Positions 56,832 to 64,000 of a stretch of 64,000 nucleotides of DNA are shown here, piece by piece (the first letter of the stretch is position 1; the number at the start of each line of letters is the position of its first letter). The notes under the pieces are model-generated. The model ran no database searches. It had not been told where the DNA came from and saw only the letters and a program-made list of their open reading frames with translations. The DNA comes from JBEVOS01 sp964563395 (lineage in GTDB: Bacteria; Pseudomonadota; Alphaproteobacteria; Caulobacterales; Aquidulcibacteraceae). Location of the stretch: NCBI GenBank assembly GCA_964563395.1, contig CAZLWK010000008.1, positions 1 to 64,000 of the forward strand. Reading direction: 5' to 3'. The position numbers and the translations under genes were made by a program.

Positions 56832-57386
56832 TCATCGCTCAGCCAGGCGCGGCATGAGTTCGACCATGTTGCATGGCCCGTGACGGCTATCGAGCTGCCA
56901 GCGGATCACCTTGTCCCAGCCGTCCTTGCATGCGCCGTTGGAGCCGGGCAGGGCGAAGATGAAGGTGGATTTGGCGAGCCCCGCGCAGGCGCGCGATTGC
57001 AGCGTCGATAGGCCCACGCTCTGATAGCTCACCATGTGCCAGATGACGTTGAAGCCGTCGATTTCCTTTTCGAACAGCGGACGCAGCGCTTCGGGGGTCA
57101 CGTCGCGCCCGGTGAGGCCGGTGCCGCCAGTGGAGACGATGACGTCGATGCTCGGATCGTCGATCCAGGCGCGCGCCTGCTTTTGAATGTCGGCGATGTT
57201 GTCTTTCACCCAAGCGCGCGCGGCGAGATCGTGTCCGTCGCGCGTTACGCGCTCGGCCAAAACCTTGCCGGACGTGTCGCTTTCTTCGTCGCGCGTGTCG
57301 GAGACGGTAAGCACGGCGATGCGCACCGGCTTGAAGGGGCGCGTTTCATCGATCTTGCCGCCGGGGGCGGGGAGGGTGGTGGTCAT
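56832..57386 (-). CDS. moaB: Molybdenum cofactor biosynthesis protein MoaB (MogA-like)
   Basis: This 184-residue protein has the MogA/MoaB fold: VRIAVLTVSDTRDEESDTSGKVLAERVTRDGHDL, DPSIDVIVSTGGTGLTGRDVTPEALRPLF, and SRACAGLAKSTFIFALPGSNGACKDGWDKVI, with the GGTG and PGS signatures. It adenylates or binds molybdopterin. The start is ATG 57386, with GGGAGAAG before it; an ATG at 57401 is an alternative. It overlaps moaE by four bases. Confidence 0.95.
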   Translation of the reverse strand: MTTTLPAPGGKIDETRPFKPVRIAVLTVSDTRDEESDTSGKVLAERVTRDGHDLAARAWVKDNIADIQKQARAWIDDPSIDVIVSTGGTGLTGRDVTPEALRPLFEKEIDGFNVIWHMVSYQSVGLSTLQSRACAGLAKSTFIFALPGSNGACKDGWDKVIRWQLDSRHGPCNMVELMPRLAER

Positions 57387-57820
57387 GGCTGCTTCTCCCA
57401 TGTCGCGCGCGCGGCGTAATCTTCGCCACGCGGCTCGATCCAGTGCGTCTCGCCGGCGCGTTCCTCGCGCTTCCAGAACGGCGCTTCGGTCTTCAGGCGG
57501 TCCATCAGATAATCGACGCAGGCGAGCGCGTCCTTGCGATGCCTGGAGAGCGCGGCGGCCAGCACGATCGCCTCGCCCGGCGCCATCGCGCCATGACGAT
57601 GAATGATAAGCGTGTCGATCACATCGAAGCGGGCGCGTGCGTCGGCCTCGATGCGGGCGATTTCCGCTTCGGTGAAGCCCGGATAATGCTCAAGCGTGAG
57701 GCGCGTGACGGCGCCGCCGCGCACGAGGCCCACGAAGCTCGCCTGCGCGCCGGCCTCGGCATGGGCGAAGCGGACAAGCTCGGCCCCAACATCGAACGGC
57801 GCGTCTTGCACGCGGATCAT
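57383..57820 (-). CDS. moaE: Molybdopterin synthase catalytic subunit MoaE
   Basis: This 145-residue protein transfers sulfur from the MoaD thiocarboxylate to the pterin. Features are VRGGAVTRLTLEHYPGFTEAEIARI, IIHRHGAMAPGEAIVLAAALSRHRKDALACVDYLMDRLKTEAPFWKREER, with the active-site lysine in LKTEAPFWK. It lies 3 bases after moaD and overlaps moaB by ATGA, the usual order for this synthase. Confidence 0.95.
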   Translation of the reverse strand: MIRVQDAPFDVGAELVRFAHAEAGAQASFVGLVRGGAVTRLTLEHYPGFTEAEIARIEADARARFDVIDTLIIHRHGAMAPGEAIVLAAALSRHRKDALACVDYLMDRLKTEAPFWKREERAGETHWIEPRGEDYAARATWEKQP

Positions 57821-57823
57821 GTG

Positions 57824-58072
57824 TCAGCCTCCGCTGACCGGGGGCATGAAGGCGATCTCATCGCCGGCTTGAAGGCGCGCCCCGTCCTCATGGGCGATGG
57901 TCTTGTTGATCGCCGCGCGCACGCCCTTCGCGCTGAGCGCCTCGCCCAGCGCCGCGTCGCGCGCGATCAGCCAAGCGCGCACGGCGTCGAGCGTGGTCAG
58001 CGCGTCGGGCGCCTCAAGCACGCGGGCGCCAGCGATTTCGGCGAGACGGCCAAAGAACAGGATGCGCATCAC
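57824..58072 (-). CDS. moaD: Molybdopterin synthase sulfur-carrier subunit MoaD
   Basis: This 82-residue ubiquitin-fold protein ends with the mandatory Gly-Gly (PPVSGG), which becomes the thiocarboxylate sulfur donor. Its core reads MRILFFGRLAEIAGARVLEAPDALTTLDAVRAWL and INKTIAHEDGARLQAGDEIAFMP. It starts within the moaA stop (four-base overlap) and is followed three bases later by moaE. Confidence 0.93.
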   Translation of the reverse strand: MMRILFFGRLAEIAGARVLEAPDALTTLDAVRAWLIARDAALGEALSAKGVRAAINKTIAHEDGARLQAGDEIAFMPPVSGG

Positions 58073-59067
58073 CCGCCCGTCATCGACATGGGCCGCGCCA
58101 CCGCGGCGGGCCGCGCGCGTTCGATCACGAAATCGTGGCCCTTGGGTTTCAAAATCATGGCGCGGTCGAGTGCTGCATTGAGCGCGTCATTGCTGCGGTC
58201 GGCGCGCAGCGGGCCACGCAGATCGATGCTGTCCTCCTGACCGAGGCACATGAACAACGTGCCCGTGCACGTCACCCGCACCCGATTGCAGCTTTCGCAA
58301 AAATTGTGGCTGAGCGGCGTGATGAAGCCGATGCGTCCGCCGGTCTCCTCGATGCGGACATAGCGCGCCGGTCCGCCCGTGCGGTCCGGCAGATCGGTCA
58401 GGCGCCAGAAGCTCTCCAGCTCGGCGCGCACGCTGGCGAGCGAGAGGAATTGCTCGGTGCGGTCCGCGCCGATCTCGCCAAGCGGCATCGTCTCGATGAG
58501 GCACAGATCGTAGCCGCGCCGATGCGCCCATTGGATGAGCGTGGGAATTTCATCTGCGTTCTCGTCGCGCAGCGCCACGGTGTTGATCTTGATCTTGAGG
58601 CCGGCGCGATCGGCGGCGTCGAGCCCTTCGAGTACGTCGTCCAGCTTGTCGCGCCGGGCGATGCGGGAAAAGCGCGCCCGGTCGAGCGTGTCGAGCGAAA
58701 CATTGATGCGTTTGACGCCGAGGCGCGCGAGGTCGTCCGCGTGGCGCGCGAGCAGCACGCCATTGGTCGTCAGCGTCAGCTCTTCCAGCGCGCCGGTATC
58801 GAGATGGCGCGCGAGGCGCTCCACCAGCCAGAGGAAATCCTTGCGCACCAGCGGCTCGCCCCCGGTGAGCCGCAACTTGGAGACCCCGCGCGCGATGAAG
58901 GCGCTGCAGAGCCGATCGAGCTCTTCGAGGCTCAGCACCTCGGCCTTGGGCAGGAAGGTTTGCGCCTCGGCCATGCAATAGACGCAGCGCAGATCGCATC
59001 GATCCGTCACCGACACGCGCAGATACGTGATCGCGCGGCCGAAACTGTCCATGAGCGCCAGCTTCAT
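58069..59067 (-). CDS. moaA: GTP 3',8-cyclase MoaA
   Basis: This 332-residue radical-SAM enzyme starts molybdopterin synthesis from GTP. The N-terminal cluster is CDLRCVYC (TDRCDLRCVYCMAE), the C-terminal cluster CESCNRVRVTCTG with a third Cys nearby (LFMCLGQ region). Further motifs are KLRLTGGEPLVRKDF, SLDTLDRARFSRI, LIETMPLGEIG. The C-terminus ends in Gly-Gly (MTGG), typical of MoaA. The start is ATG 59067; it overlaps moaD and follows mobA by nine bases. Confidence 0.96.
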   Translation of the reverse strand: MKLALMDSFGRAITYLRVSVTDRCDLRCVYCMAEAQTFLPKAEVLSLEELDRLCSAFIARGVSKLRLTGGEPLVRKDFLWLVERLARHLDTGALEELTLTTNGVLLARHADDLARLGVKRINVSLDTLDRARFSRIARRDKLDDVLEGLDAADRAGLKIKINTVALRDENADEIPTLIQWAHRRGYDLCLIETMPLGEIGADRTEQFLSLASVRAELESFWRLTDLPDRTGGPARYVRIEETGGRIGFITPLSHNFCESCNRVRVTCTGTLFMCLGQEDSIDLRGPLRADRSNDALNAALDRAMILKPKGHDFVIERARPAAVARPMSMTGG

Positions 59068-59076
59068 CGGGTCTAT

Positions 59077-59673
59077 TTAGGCGCTTTCCGGCCCCCGGGC
59101 GAGCCTCGCCAAATCATTTCTTGTATTTACATTGATAAAGGGGCCGGCGTCGGGAAACGGCACATAAACCCCGCCAAGATCCCGCAGCACCGCCTGGACC
59201 GGCGGGTGGCGTCCGCCTTCGATGGCTTTTTCCACCGCCGCCAGCGTCGCGGTGCGCCACAGAGCGCAGAGCGGGTGGGGGCCTTCCGGGCTTCGCGCGC
59301 ACGCCGCCGGCGCCGCGCCGATGCCGTCACGAAGCGTCTCGAAGGCATGGCCGGTCAAGGCCGGCGCGTCGCACGGCGCGAAGGCCAGCGCGTCCGCGCC
59401 TTGTTCGGCGGCCCAGGCGAGCCCGGCGCGCAGACCCGCGAGCGGGCCGTCGGGATCGCCGTCGCGATCCTGCAGAACCGCCCAGCCGTGCTGTGAGGCC
59501 AATGCCGCCGCCTCGGTGTCCAGGCGCGTATTGAGCGCCAGCGGCGCGGCGATCGCGGCGAGCGCGCGCGCCACGTGCAGCGCGAACGGCTCGCCCCGAT
59601 AGAGCGCGACGGCCTTGTCGGCGCCGAAGCGCGTGGAGCGGCCTCCCGCCAGGATGAGGCCCGCGATCTTCAT
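59077..59673 (-). CDS. mobA: Molybdenum cofactor guanylyltransferase MobA
   Basis: This 198-residue protein attaches GMP to the molybdenum cofactor. It has the nucleotidyltransferase start GLILAGGRSTRFGADKAVALYRGEPF, LAGLRAGLAWAAEQGADALAFAPCDAPALTGHAFETL, and GPHPLCALWRTATLAAVEKAIEGGRHPPVQAVLRDL. It lies directly behind the TIGR02186 gene (one-base overlap) and nine bases before moaA. Presence of MobA predicts bis-MGD enzymes of the DMSO reductase family. Confidence 0.93.
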   Translation of the reverse strand: MKIAGLILAGGRSTRFGADKAVALYRGEPFALHVARALAAIAAPLALNTRLDTEAAALASQHGWAVLQDRDGDPDGPLAGLRAGLAWAAEQGADALAFAPCDAPALTGHAFETLRDGIGAAPAACARSPEGPHPLCALWRTATLAAVEKAIEGGRHPPVQAVLRDLGGVYVPFPDAGPFINVNTRNDLARLARGPESA

Positions 59674-60413
59674 CAGGCGCGCCGGAAGATCAGCGCCGCG
59701 CCATAGCCCGCGCTCAAGGCGAGCGCGATGGTGGCGAGGCCGTAAAGTACGGGACGATTATTGGCGAGGTCGTGAATTTGCCGCTCCACACCGACGCGCG
59801 CGACATTGAGCGTGCTGCGCTGGGAGGAGACGAGGCGCCCGTTCCGGAAGAGATAGACGTCCGCCACGTAGGCGCCGATGGGCGCATTGGCGGGGATGCG
59901 GATCTGCGCGCGAAACAGCCTGCCCTCGCTGAGCAGCGTCACGCCGCGCGGATCTTCCGAATAGAGCCCGGCGGCTGTGCGCAGGCGCACCAACGCCTCC
60001 CGATAGGCGCTGGGATCGGCGTCGCCCGGCACCGCGCCGGCCAGCCGCGCGGAAGCGGCCGGATCGAGCTGCAGCGACCAGATCGATTGCGGGCTCGCGA
60101 TGGCGCGCAACGGTCGCGCGCTCATCACAGAAAAGAAGCCCGGCGCTTCATCGAAAGACACAGGCGCGCCATTGATCCAAAGGCCTGCGACGCGTCGCTT
60201 GCGCATCACCAAGGCCGGCTCGTTCGGGCCGCGCACGGCCACCACGATGTCGCCGCGACCGCGCCTGTCGGGATTGACGCCGAACACGGTGATGGAAAAT
60301 CCGCGAAAATCGGAGGTGACGGCGATTTCGTCCTCGGTGATGGCGGCCGGCAATTCGTCCACCTGCGCCGGCAGCAAGAACACGGCCGCGAGAACGAGCA
60401 GAAGGCGCTTCAT
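59673..60413 (-). CDS. TIGR02186 family membrane-anchored protein
   Basis: This 246-residue protein has an N-terminal signal peptide (KRLLLVLAAVFLLPAQV), a periplasmic part with ITEDEIAVTSDFRGFSITVFGVN, GDIVVAVRGPNEPALVMRKRRVAGLWINGAPVSFDEAPGFFSVMSARPL, and RIPANAPIGAYVADVYLFRNGRLV. One C-terminal membrane helix (VLYGLATIALALSAGYGAALIF) follows. The family is almost always next to a TauE/SafE-type exporter, as here, and its function is unknown. It overlaps the exporter by four bases and mobA by one. Confidence 0.9.
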   Translation of the reverse strand: MKRLLLVLAAVFLLPAQVDELPAAITEDEIAVTSDFRGFSITVFGVNPDRRGRGDIVVAVRGPNEPALVMRKRRVAGLWINGAPVSFDEAPGFFSVMSARPLRAIASPQSIWSLQLDPAASARLAGAVPGDADPSAYREALVRLRTAAGLYSEDPRGVTLLSEGRLFRAQIRIPANAPIGAYVADVYLFRNGRLVSSQRSTLNVARVGVERQIHDLANNRPVLYGLATIALALSAGYGAALIFRRA

Positions 60414-61333
60414 CCGGCCGGTCCGCCGAGCGTGAACAATTCGTCGGGCGTCAGCACGAGATCGAGGAGGAATTTGATGCTGGACAGCAGCAGGAGCGCG
60501 CCCAAGGCGGCGCGCAATTGCTCGGCTCGAAGGCGTGCGCCAAGACGCGCGCCCATCTGCGCGCCGATCACGCCGCCCGTCATCATCAGGGCCGCGAGAA
60601 GAATGTCCACGGTCTGGGTGACGCTCGCCTGCAGCACCGTGACCAAGGTGGCCACGATCAAGACCTGAAACAGCGAGGTGCCGATGACGACATTGGTCGG
60701 CATGCGCAGGAGATAGATCATCGCCGGCACCAGGACGAAGCCGCCGCCCACGCCCATGATCGCGGCGAGCGCGCCGACGCCGAAGCCGAGCGCGAGCGGG
60801 GGAATGATGCTGATGTAAAGACCCGAGCGCGGGAAGCGCATCCGCAGCGGCAGAATATGGGCGATCGTGCGCACGCCGTGCGAGAGCGCCGAGCGGCCCT
60901 GCGCGGTGCGCCGCCCGCGCAGGGCGGCGACGCTTTCGGTCATCATCAGCGCGCCGGTGAGCGAGAGCAGCATCATGTAGAGCAGCGCGATCAGCACATC
61001 GAGATTGCCGGCCGCCAGCATGCTGGAGAAGATCGACACGCCGACAAGGCCGCCGGCGACGCCGCCGATGGACAGAAGCAGGCCCATCCGCCAATCGACA
61101 TTGCGCCGCTGCGCCTGGGGGATGAGACCGGAGAGCGAGGTCGCCGCGATTTGGCTCGCGCCGGTCGCGACCGCGACAGGGGAGGGCACGCCGAGAAAAA
61201 TGAGCGTCGGCGTCATGATGAAGCCGCCGCCCACTCCCACGAGGCCGGACACGAAGCCGACCAATCCGCTCGCGATGATGACGAGCAGCGCGTTCACCGG
61301 CATTTCGGCGATCGGCAGATAGAGCGATAGCAT
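60410..61333 (-). CDS. TauE/SafE-family (TSUP) sulfite/anion exporter
   Basis: This 307-residue protein has about eight membrane helices and the TSUP repeat motif twice: LVGFVSGLVGVGGGFIMTPTLIFLGVPSPVAVATGAS and FGVGALAAIMGVGGGFVLVPAMIYLLRMPTNVVIGTSLF. These proteins move sulfite, sulfonates or other small anions. It is the first gene of the minus-strand unit leading into the Moco operon. ATG 61333 is the start; a region of 71 bases lies between it and the lipoprotein gene. Confidence 0.93.
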   Translation of the reverse strand: MLSLYLPIAEMPVNALLVIIASGLVGFVSGLVGVGGGFIMTPTLIFLGVPSPVAVATGASQIAATSLSGLIPQAQRRNVDWRMGLLLSIGGVAGGLVGVSIFSSMLAAGNLDVLIALLYMMLLSLTGALMMTESVAALRGRRTAQGRSALSHGVRTIAHILPLRMRFPRSGLYISIIPPLALGFGVGALAAIMGVGGGFVLVPAMIYLLRMPTNVVIGTSLFQVLIVATLVTVLQASVTQTVDILLAALMMTGGVIGAQMGARLGARLRAEQLRAALGALLLLSSIKFLLDLVLTPDELFTLGGPAG

Positions 61334-61404
61334 GCGGATGGAGCGCCCGACCCGCTTATGGGCGGCGCGCGCGCGCGGGGCAATCCGTCTTGAGCGGCGC
61401 GGCC

Positions 61405-61905
61405 CTACTCAGCCGGCGGCGGCGCGCAGGCGCCGGACCAGATCATCGTGTCCGCGCCCGATTGCATGAAATGGAACGAGGCGCCGTCTCGGGCGAGCGA
61501 GATGACGCCGTCGAAGAACGGTCCGGGCCCTGCGCCCGCGGTCTCCGGCGTTCCCGGCGCCAGCACCGCCGCGAGGAAGCCGCCGTCGCCCGGCGAAGGC
61601 GCGTCGGCCGGCATCGGCGCGAGAAAAACCGCGTGGCAGCCCGTCGCCATGCAGAGTTCGCCAGTTCCGGCGTCTCCATCGAAGCTGAACGCCACGGGGA
61701 TCGGCGCGTCAGTCTCCGGGGCGCAGCCTTCAGCGCGGCAGCGCGCCTGCGCCGTCGCGTTGCAGGCGACCGCCAGGCCCTCCACGCGCAGCGGCGTGTA
61801 GCTCGGCAAGGCCGCCGCCTCTGGCGAAGGCGCGGCCGGCCCCGTCTCGGCTGGCGCGCACGCGGTGAGGAACGCTGCGGCGAGGGCGAATAAGATCAGG
61901 CGCAT
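61405..61905 (-). CDS. Hypothetical lipoprotein with cysteine-rich middle
   Basis: This 166-residue protein has a lipoprotein signal (LILFALAAAFLTAC, Cys16). The mature part has a Pro/Ala-rich linker, then six further cysteines (VACNATAQARCRAEGC, GELCMATGCHAVFLAP, and SGAC near the end), likely in disulfides, and a strand-like VISLARDGASFHFMQSGADTMIWSG. No family is recognised. It lies between the exporter and the PodJ-like gene on the same strand, probably with its own promoter. Confidence 0.75.
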   Translation of the reverse strand: MRLILFALAAAFLTACAPAETGPAAPSPEAAALPSYTPLRVEGLAVACNATAQARCRAEGCAPETDAPIPVAFSFDGDAGTGELCMATGCHAVFLAPMPADAPSPGDGGFLAAVLAPGTPETAGAGPGPFFDGVISLARDGASFHFMQSGADTMIWSGACAPPPAE

Positions 61906-61953
61906 GGAATACTCCGGAGCAGCCCTCGGCTTAGACCGCCCGCGCGCGCTGCG

Positions 61954-64000
61954 CTACGCGCCTGACGGCGCCGTGCGCGGGGCGGGGCCCCAGGGACGCG
62001 GGCCGAATTCGCCATTGGCCCGCGCGCTGGCGGCGCGGGGCCGGAACGCCTCGGCGCGGGCGCGCGCTTGCTGCACCTGGGCGGCGACGAGGCTCGTCTC
62101 CAGCTGAGTGGCGCGCGCGGCGGCGTCGGAATCGCCCTGCCGGGCGGCGACCATGAACCAGAACAAGGCCTCGCTGGGATTTGCGCTCACGCCCCGGCCC
62201 TGCTGATAGAGGATGCCGAGATTGTATTGGCTGTCGGCCACGCCCAGTTCGGCGGCCTGGCGGAACCAGCGGAACGCGGCGGCCTCATCGAGCGGCGCCC
62301 CTTCGCCGCGCGCGAAATAGACGCCGAGATCGTGCATGGCGCGGCGATTGCCGGAGGCGGCGGCGCGTTCGGTCCAGGCGCGGGCCTGGGCCAGATCGGC
62401 GCTGACGCCTTCGCCGCGCTCATAGAGCTTGGCGAGGCGATATTGCGCCATGGCGAGCCCCTGATTGGCGGCTTGGCGCAGCAGCGTCACGCCATCGGCC
62501 GGGCGCCCGGCGGCGAGCCGCTGCAAGGCCAGCTCATATTGCGCGACGGCGTCGCCGCGCGCGGCCGCGCCTTCCAGCGAGACCCCGCCGGGCGCGATCG
62601 GCTGGGCCACAGCCGTGGCTTGCGAGGCCGCGCCCGGCGGACGGGCGCCGGCGACTGGCGTTTCAGCGCCGCTGGGCGCGTCGGCCGGCGGCTCCACGGC
62701 GGCTTCAGGTCCGCCCTCGGGGGCGATTCCAGGCGCTGGCGCGGCGTCCGCTGGAGCGGAGGCGCTCGCCGCCGCCGGCTCGAACGCATCCGGCGCGGCC
62801 GGGGCGGGGGTATCGATATCGGCGACGCGCTGGTTCATCAGGGCGGCGCCGCCCGCGACCAGAAGCGCGACCGCGCCGGCGGCGCCCCAGAGCACGATGC
62901 GGCTGGAGCCGCGCAGGGAATAGGCCGCCGCGTCCGGCGGGGCGGCGCGTTGGGGCTTTTCCTTGCCCTTCTTAGTCTGCTTGGCGGCCGCCGCGTGGTC
63001 CAAGGCGGCGCGGCGCGCCTGGGCGAGATAATCGTTCTTGCCGCGCGGCGGGATGGCGGCGGCCTCCTCGAACAGCGATTCCTCGGCTGCGTTGGGCGTA
63101 GCGGCCTCCTGAGACGAGGCCTTGGCGGACGCGGGCTCTTCGGCGACGCGCCAAGACGCCGCTTCGGCGGCGGCGTCCTCCACCGTCAAGAAGTCCAGAT
63201 CGTCGTCGATGAACGGGTCGGCCGCGATGGATTTCGTTTCGGTCGCAGCGAGCGGCGGCAGCGGGCCGGCGCGCACCGGGGGCTCTTCGCGCGGCGCGAA
63301 AGGCGGCGGCTCCAGCGCCTCCTGACGCGGGGAGTCGAATTCGTCATCACCGAGATCGTAGAAATCGTCCTCGGATTCGTCGGTTTCGTCGGCGAAATGG
63401 AACGGCGGCGCGGTGGGCTCGTCGTCGGCGTCGATCTTCTCGCCGAACAGGTCCGGGCTCAGCGGGGCGGCGAGGCTCGTCGGTTCATCCTCGCGCCGGC
63501 GCGCGGGCGTGGGGATGTCGTCGCCGTCCTCGCCGTCCTCCAGCGCTTGCAGGCGTGAGGCGACGGTGGACATGGCGCGCGCCACCGGCGTCACCGCTTG
63601 GACGGATTGCTCCTCCACCTCGCTGAGGCGTTGCATGATCCCGGCGACGGCGTCGGAGATGCGATGGGCCGCGCGCTCTTCGCTATCGATCACGCGTTCG
63701 CCCAATTCGCGCGCCAGCGAATCCTGGCGCTGGGTGAAGCGTTCGGCCATGCGCGCGACTTGCTCGCCCACCTGCTCAATGGCTTGCGCGCTGCGGCCTT
63801 CAACGGTCGCGAAGCGATCCTCGATGCGCTCGGACAAGCGGCCGATCTCGACGCCCATGCGGTCGAAGGCGGCGGCTTCACGGCGCTCGATGTCCTCGAA
63901 GCGGCTCTCCAGCGCGCGCGCGAGCCGGTTCAGCTCTTCGCGCACGGCGCTGGCGGACGCATCGTCGTCGTCGCGCGTCTCCACCGCGCGCAGGCGGCGA
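61954..64000 (-). CDS. PodJ-like polarity protein with Sel1 repeats (5' end beyond window)
   Basis: At least 681 residues are visible, with the N-terminus beyond the window edge. The visible N-part (about first 150 residues) is a heptad-rich coiled coil (LNRLARALESRFEDIERREAAAFDRMGVEIGRLSERIEDRF). Next come a long acidic disordered region and one membrane helix (IVLWGAAGAVALLVAGGAALM). The periplasmic C-part carries four or so Sel1-like repeats (DAVAQYELALQRLAAGRPADGVTLLRQAANQGLAMAQYRLAKLYERGEG, AMHDLGVYFARGEGAPLDEAAAFRWFRQAAELGVADSQYNLGILYQQGRG). This resembles PodJ and related Caulobacterales polarity factors, without a visible peptidoglycan-binding end. Confidence 0.82.
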   Translation of the reverse strand, partial: RRLRAVETRDDDDASASAVREELNRLARALESRFEDIERREAAAFDRMGVEIGRLSERIEDRFATVEGRSAQAIEQVGEQVARMAERFTQRQDSLARELGERVIDSEERAAHRISDAVAGIMQRLSEVEEQSVQAVTPVARAMSTVASRLQALEDGEDGDDIPTPARRREDEPTSLAAPLSPDLFGEKIDADDEPTAPPFHFADETDESEDDFYDLGDDEFDSPRQEALEPPPFAPREEPPVRAGPLPPLAATETKSIAADPFIDDDLDFLTVEDAAAEAASWRVAEEPASAKASSQEAATPNAAEESLFEEAAAIPPRGKNDYLAQARRAALDHAAAAKQTKKGKEKPQRAAPPDAAAYSLRGSSRIVLWGAAGAVALLVAGGAALMNQRVADIDTPAPAAPDAFEPAAASASAPADAAPAPGIAPEGGPEAAVEPPADAPSGAETPVAGARPPGAASQATAVAQPIAPGGVSLEGAAARGDAVAQYELALQRLAAGRPADGVTLLRQAANQGLAMAQYRLAKLYERGEGVSADLAQARAWTERAAASGNRRAMHDLGVYFARGEGAPLDEAAAFRWFRQAAELGVADSQYNLGILYQQGRGVSANPSEALFWFMVAARQGDSDAAARATQLETSLVAAQVQQARARAEAFRPRAASARANGEFGPRPWGPAPRTAPSGA

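Noticed and set aside
61334..61404. Molybdenum-cofactor riboswitch before the Moco operon
   Set aside because: The 71-base gap is too short for that RNA, and no similar element was recognised upstream of mobA or moaA.

Overview
The window is a GC-rich (roughly two-thirds G+C by eye), gene-dense bacterial chromosome segment from an alphaproteobacterium, most likely Caulobacterales (Hyphomonadaceae-like). Pointers are the order lipA-ratA-cinA, ispDF, ntrB-ntrC-ntrY-ntrX-dat-hfq-hflX, the fused ispDF, a short COQ7-type ubiquinone hydroxylase, an ATP12-type F1 assembly factor, DUF4167 and DUF1178 proteins, a class II DAHP synthase and a PodJ-like polarity protein. Two runs of exactly ten N (28633-28642 and 49929-49938) are scaffold joins. 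The first has two non-identical versions of the same lysC segment on either side, so the sequence is probably a metagenome bin or a mixed-strain assembly.

Layout. 1-1000: end of the ribosomal/RNA polymerase operon (rpoA tail, rplQ, terminator). 1-9.6 kb: a small VOC/ArsR/AHSA1 operon, a GST, a Do-type periplasmic protease, a PNPOx-like protein, then rarA, two RluA-type pseudouridine synthases, crcB and ATP12. 9.7-16.4 kb: pccB, a visibly AT-richer Abi-alpha-like gene (best candidate for a transferred defence gene), a PadR/PspC envelope-stress operon with an unlisted 34-residue membrane peptide and a perfect 11-bp inverted-repeat operator, msrB, and a two-gene unit encoding a protein with a TIR-like N-terminus fused to a ParA ATPase plus a 133-residue partner. 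16.5-27.9 kb: housekeeping genes (class II DAHP synthase, gshB, folE, tRNA-Leu(CAA), exoD, dsbB, coq7, comF, grxC, a nitrilase-fold hydrolase, ubiG). 27.9-41.6 kb: lysC (broken by the gap), ptsP, rodZ, ispG, prfA-prmC, DUF4167, an acyl-CoA/ACP synthetase, lipA, ratA, cinA. 41.6-54.4 kb: a fused membrane/spermidine synthase-like protein, ispDF, then nitrogen and RNA regulators (NtrB/C, NtrY/X, Dat, Hfq, HflX). 54.4-64 kb: a complete molybdenum-cofactor operon on the minus strand (mobA-moaA-moaD-moaE-moaB-moaC-moeA), preceded by a TauE/SafE exporter and its TIGR02186 partner, then a lipoprotein and the start of a PodJ-like protein running off the end.

How it fits together. PtsP (nitrogen PTS) and the two Ntr systems are nitrogen-status controllers. 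Both response regulators here lack the GAFTGA sigma-54 contact motif. ubiG and coq7 serve ubiquinone synthesis, and ispG with ispDF serve isoprenoid precursors. RodZ and the PodJ-like protein concern cell shape and polarity. Many neighbours overlap by ATGA, so transcription units are long and compact. The most unusual items are the TIR-like/ParA fusion unit, the low-GC Abi-alpha-like gene, the PadR operator with the hidden small gene, and the allele duplication at the lysC gap.
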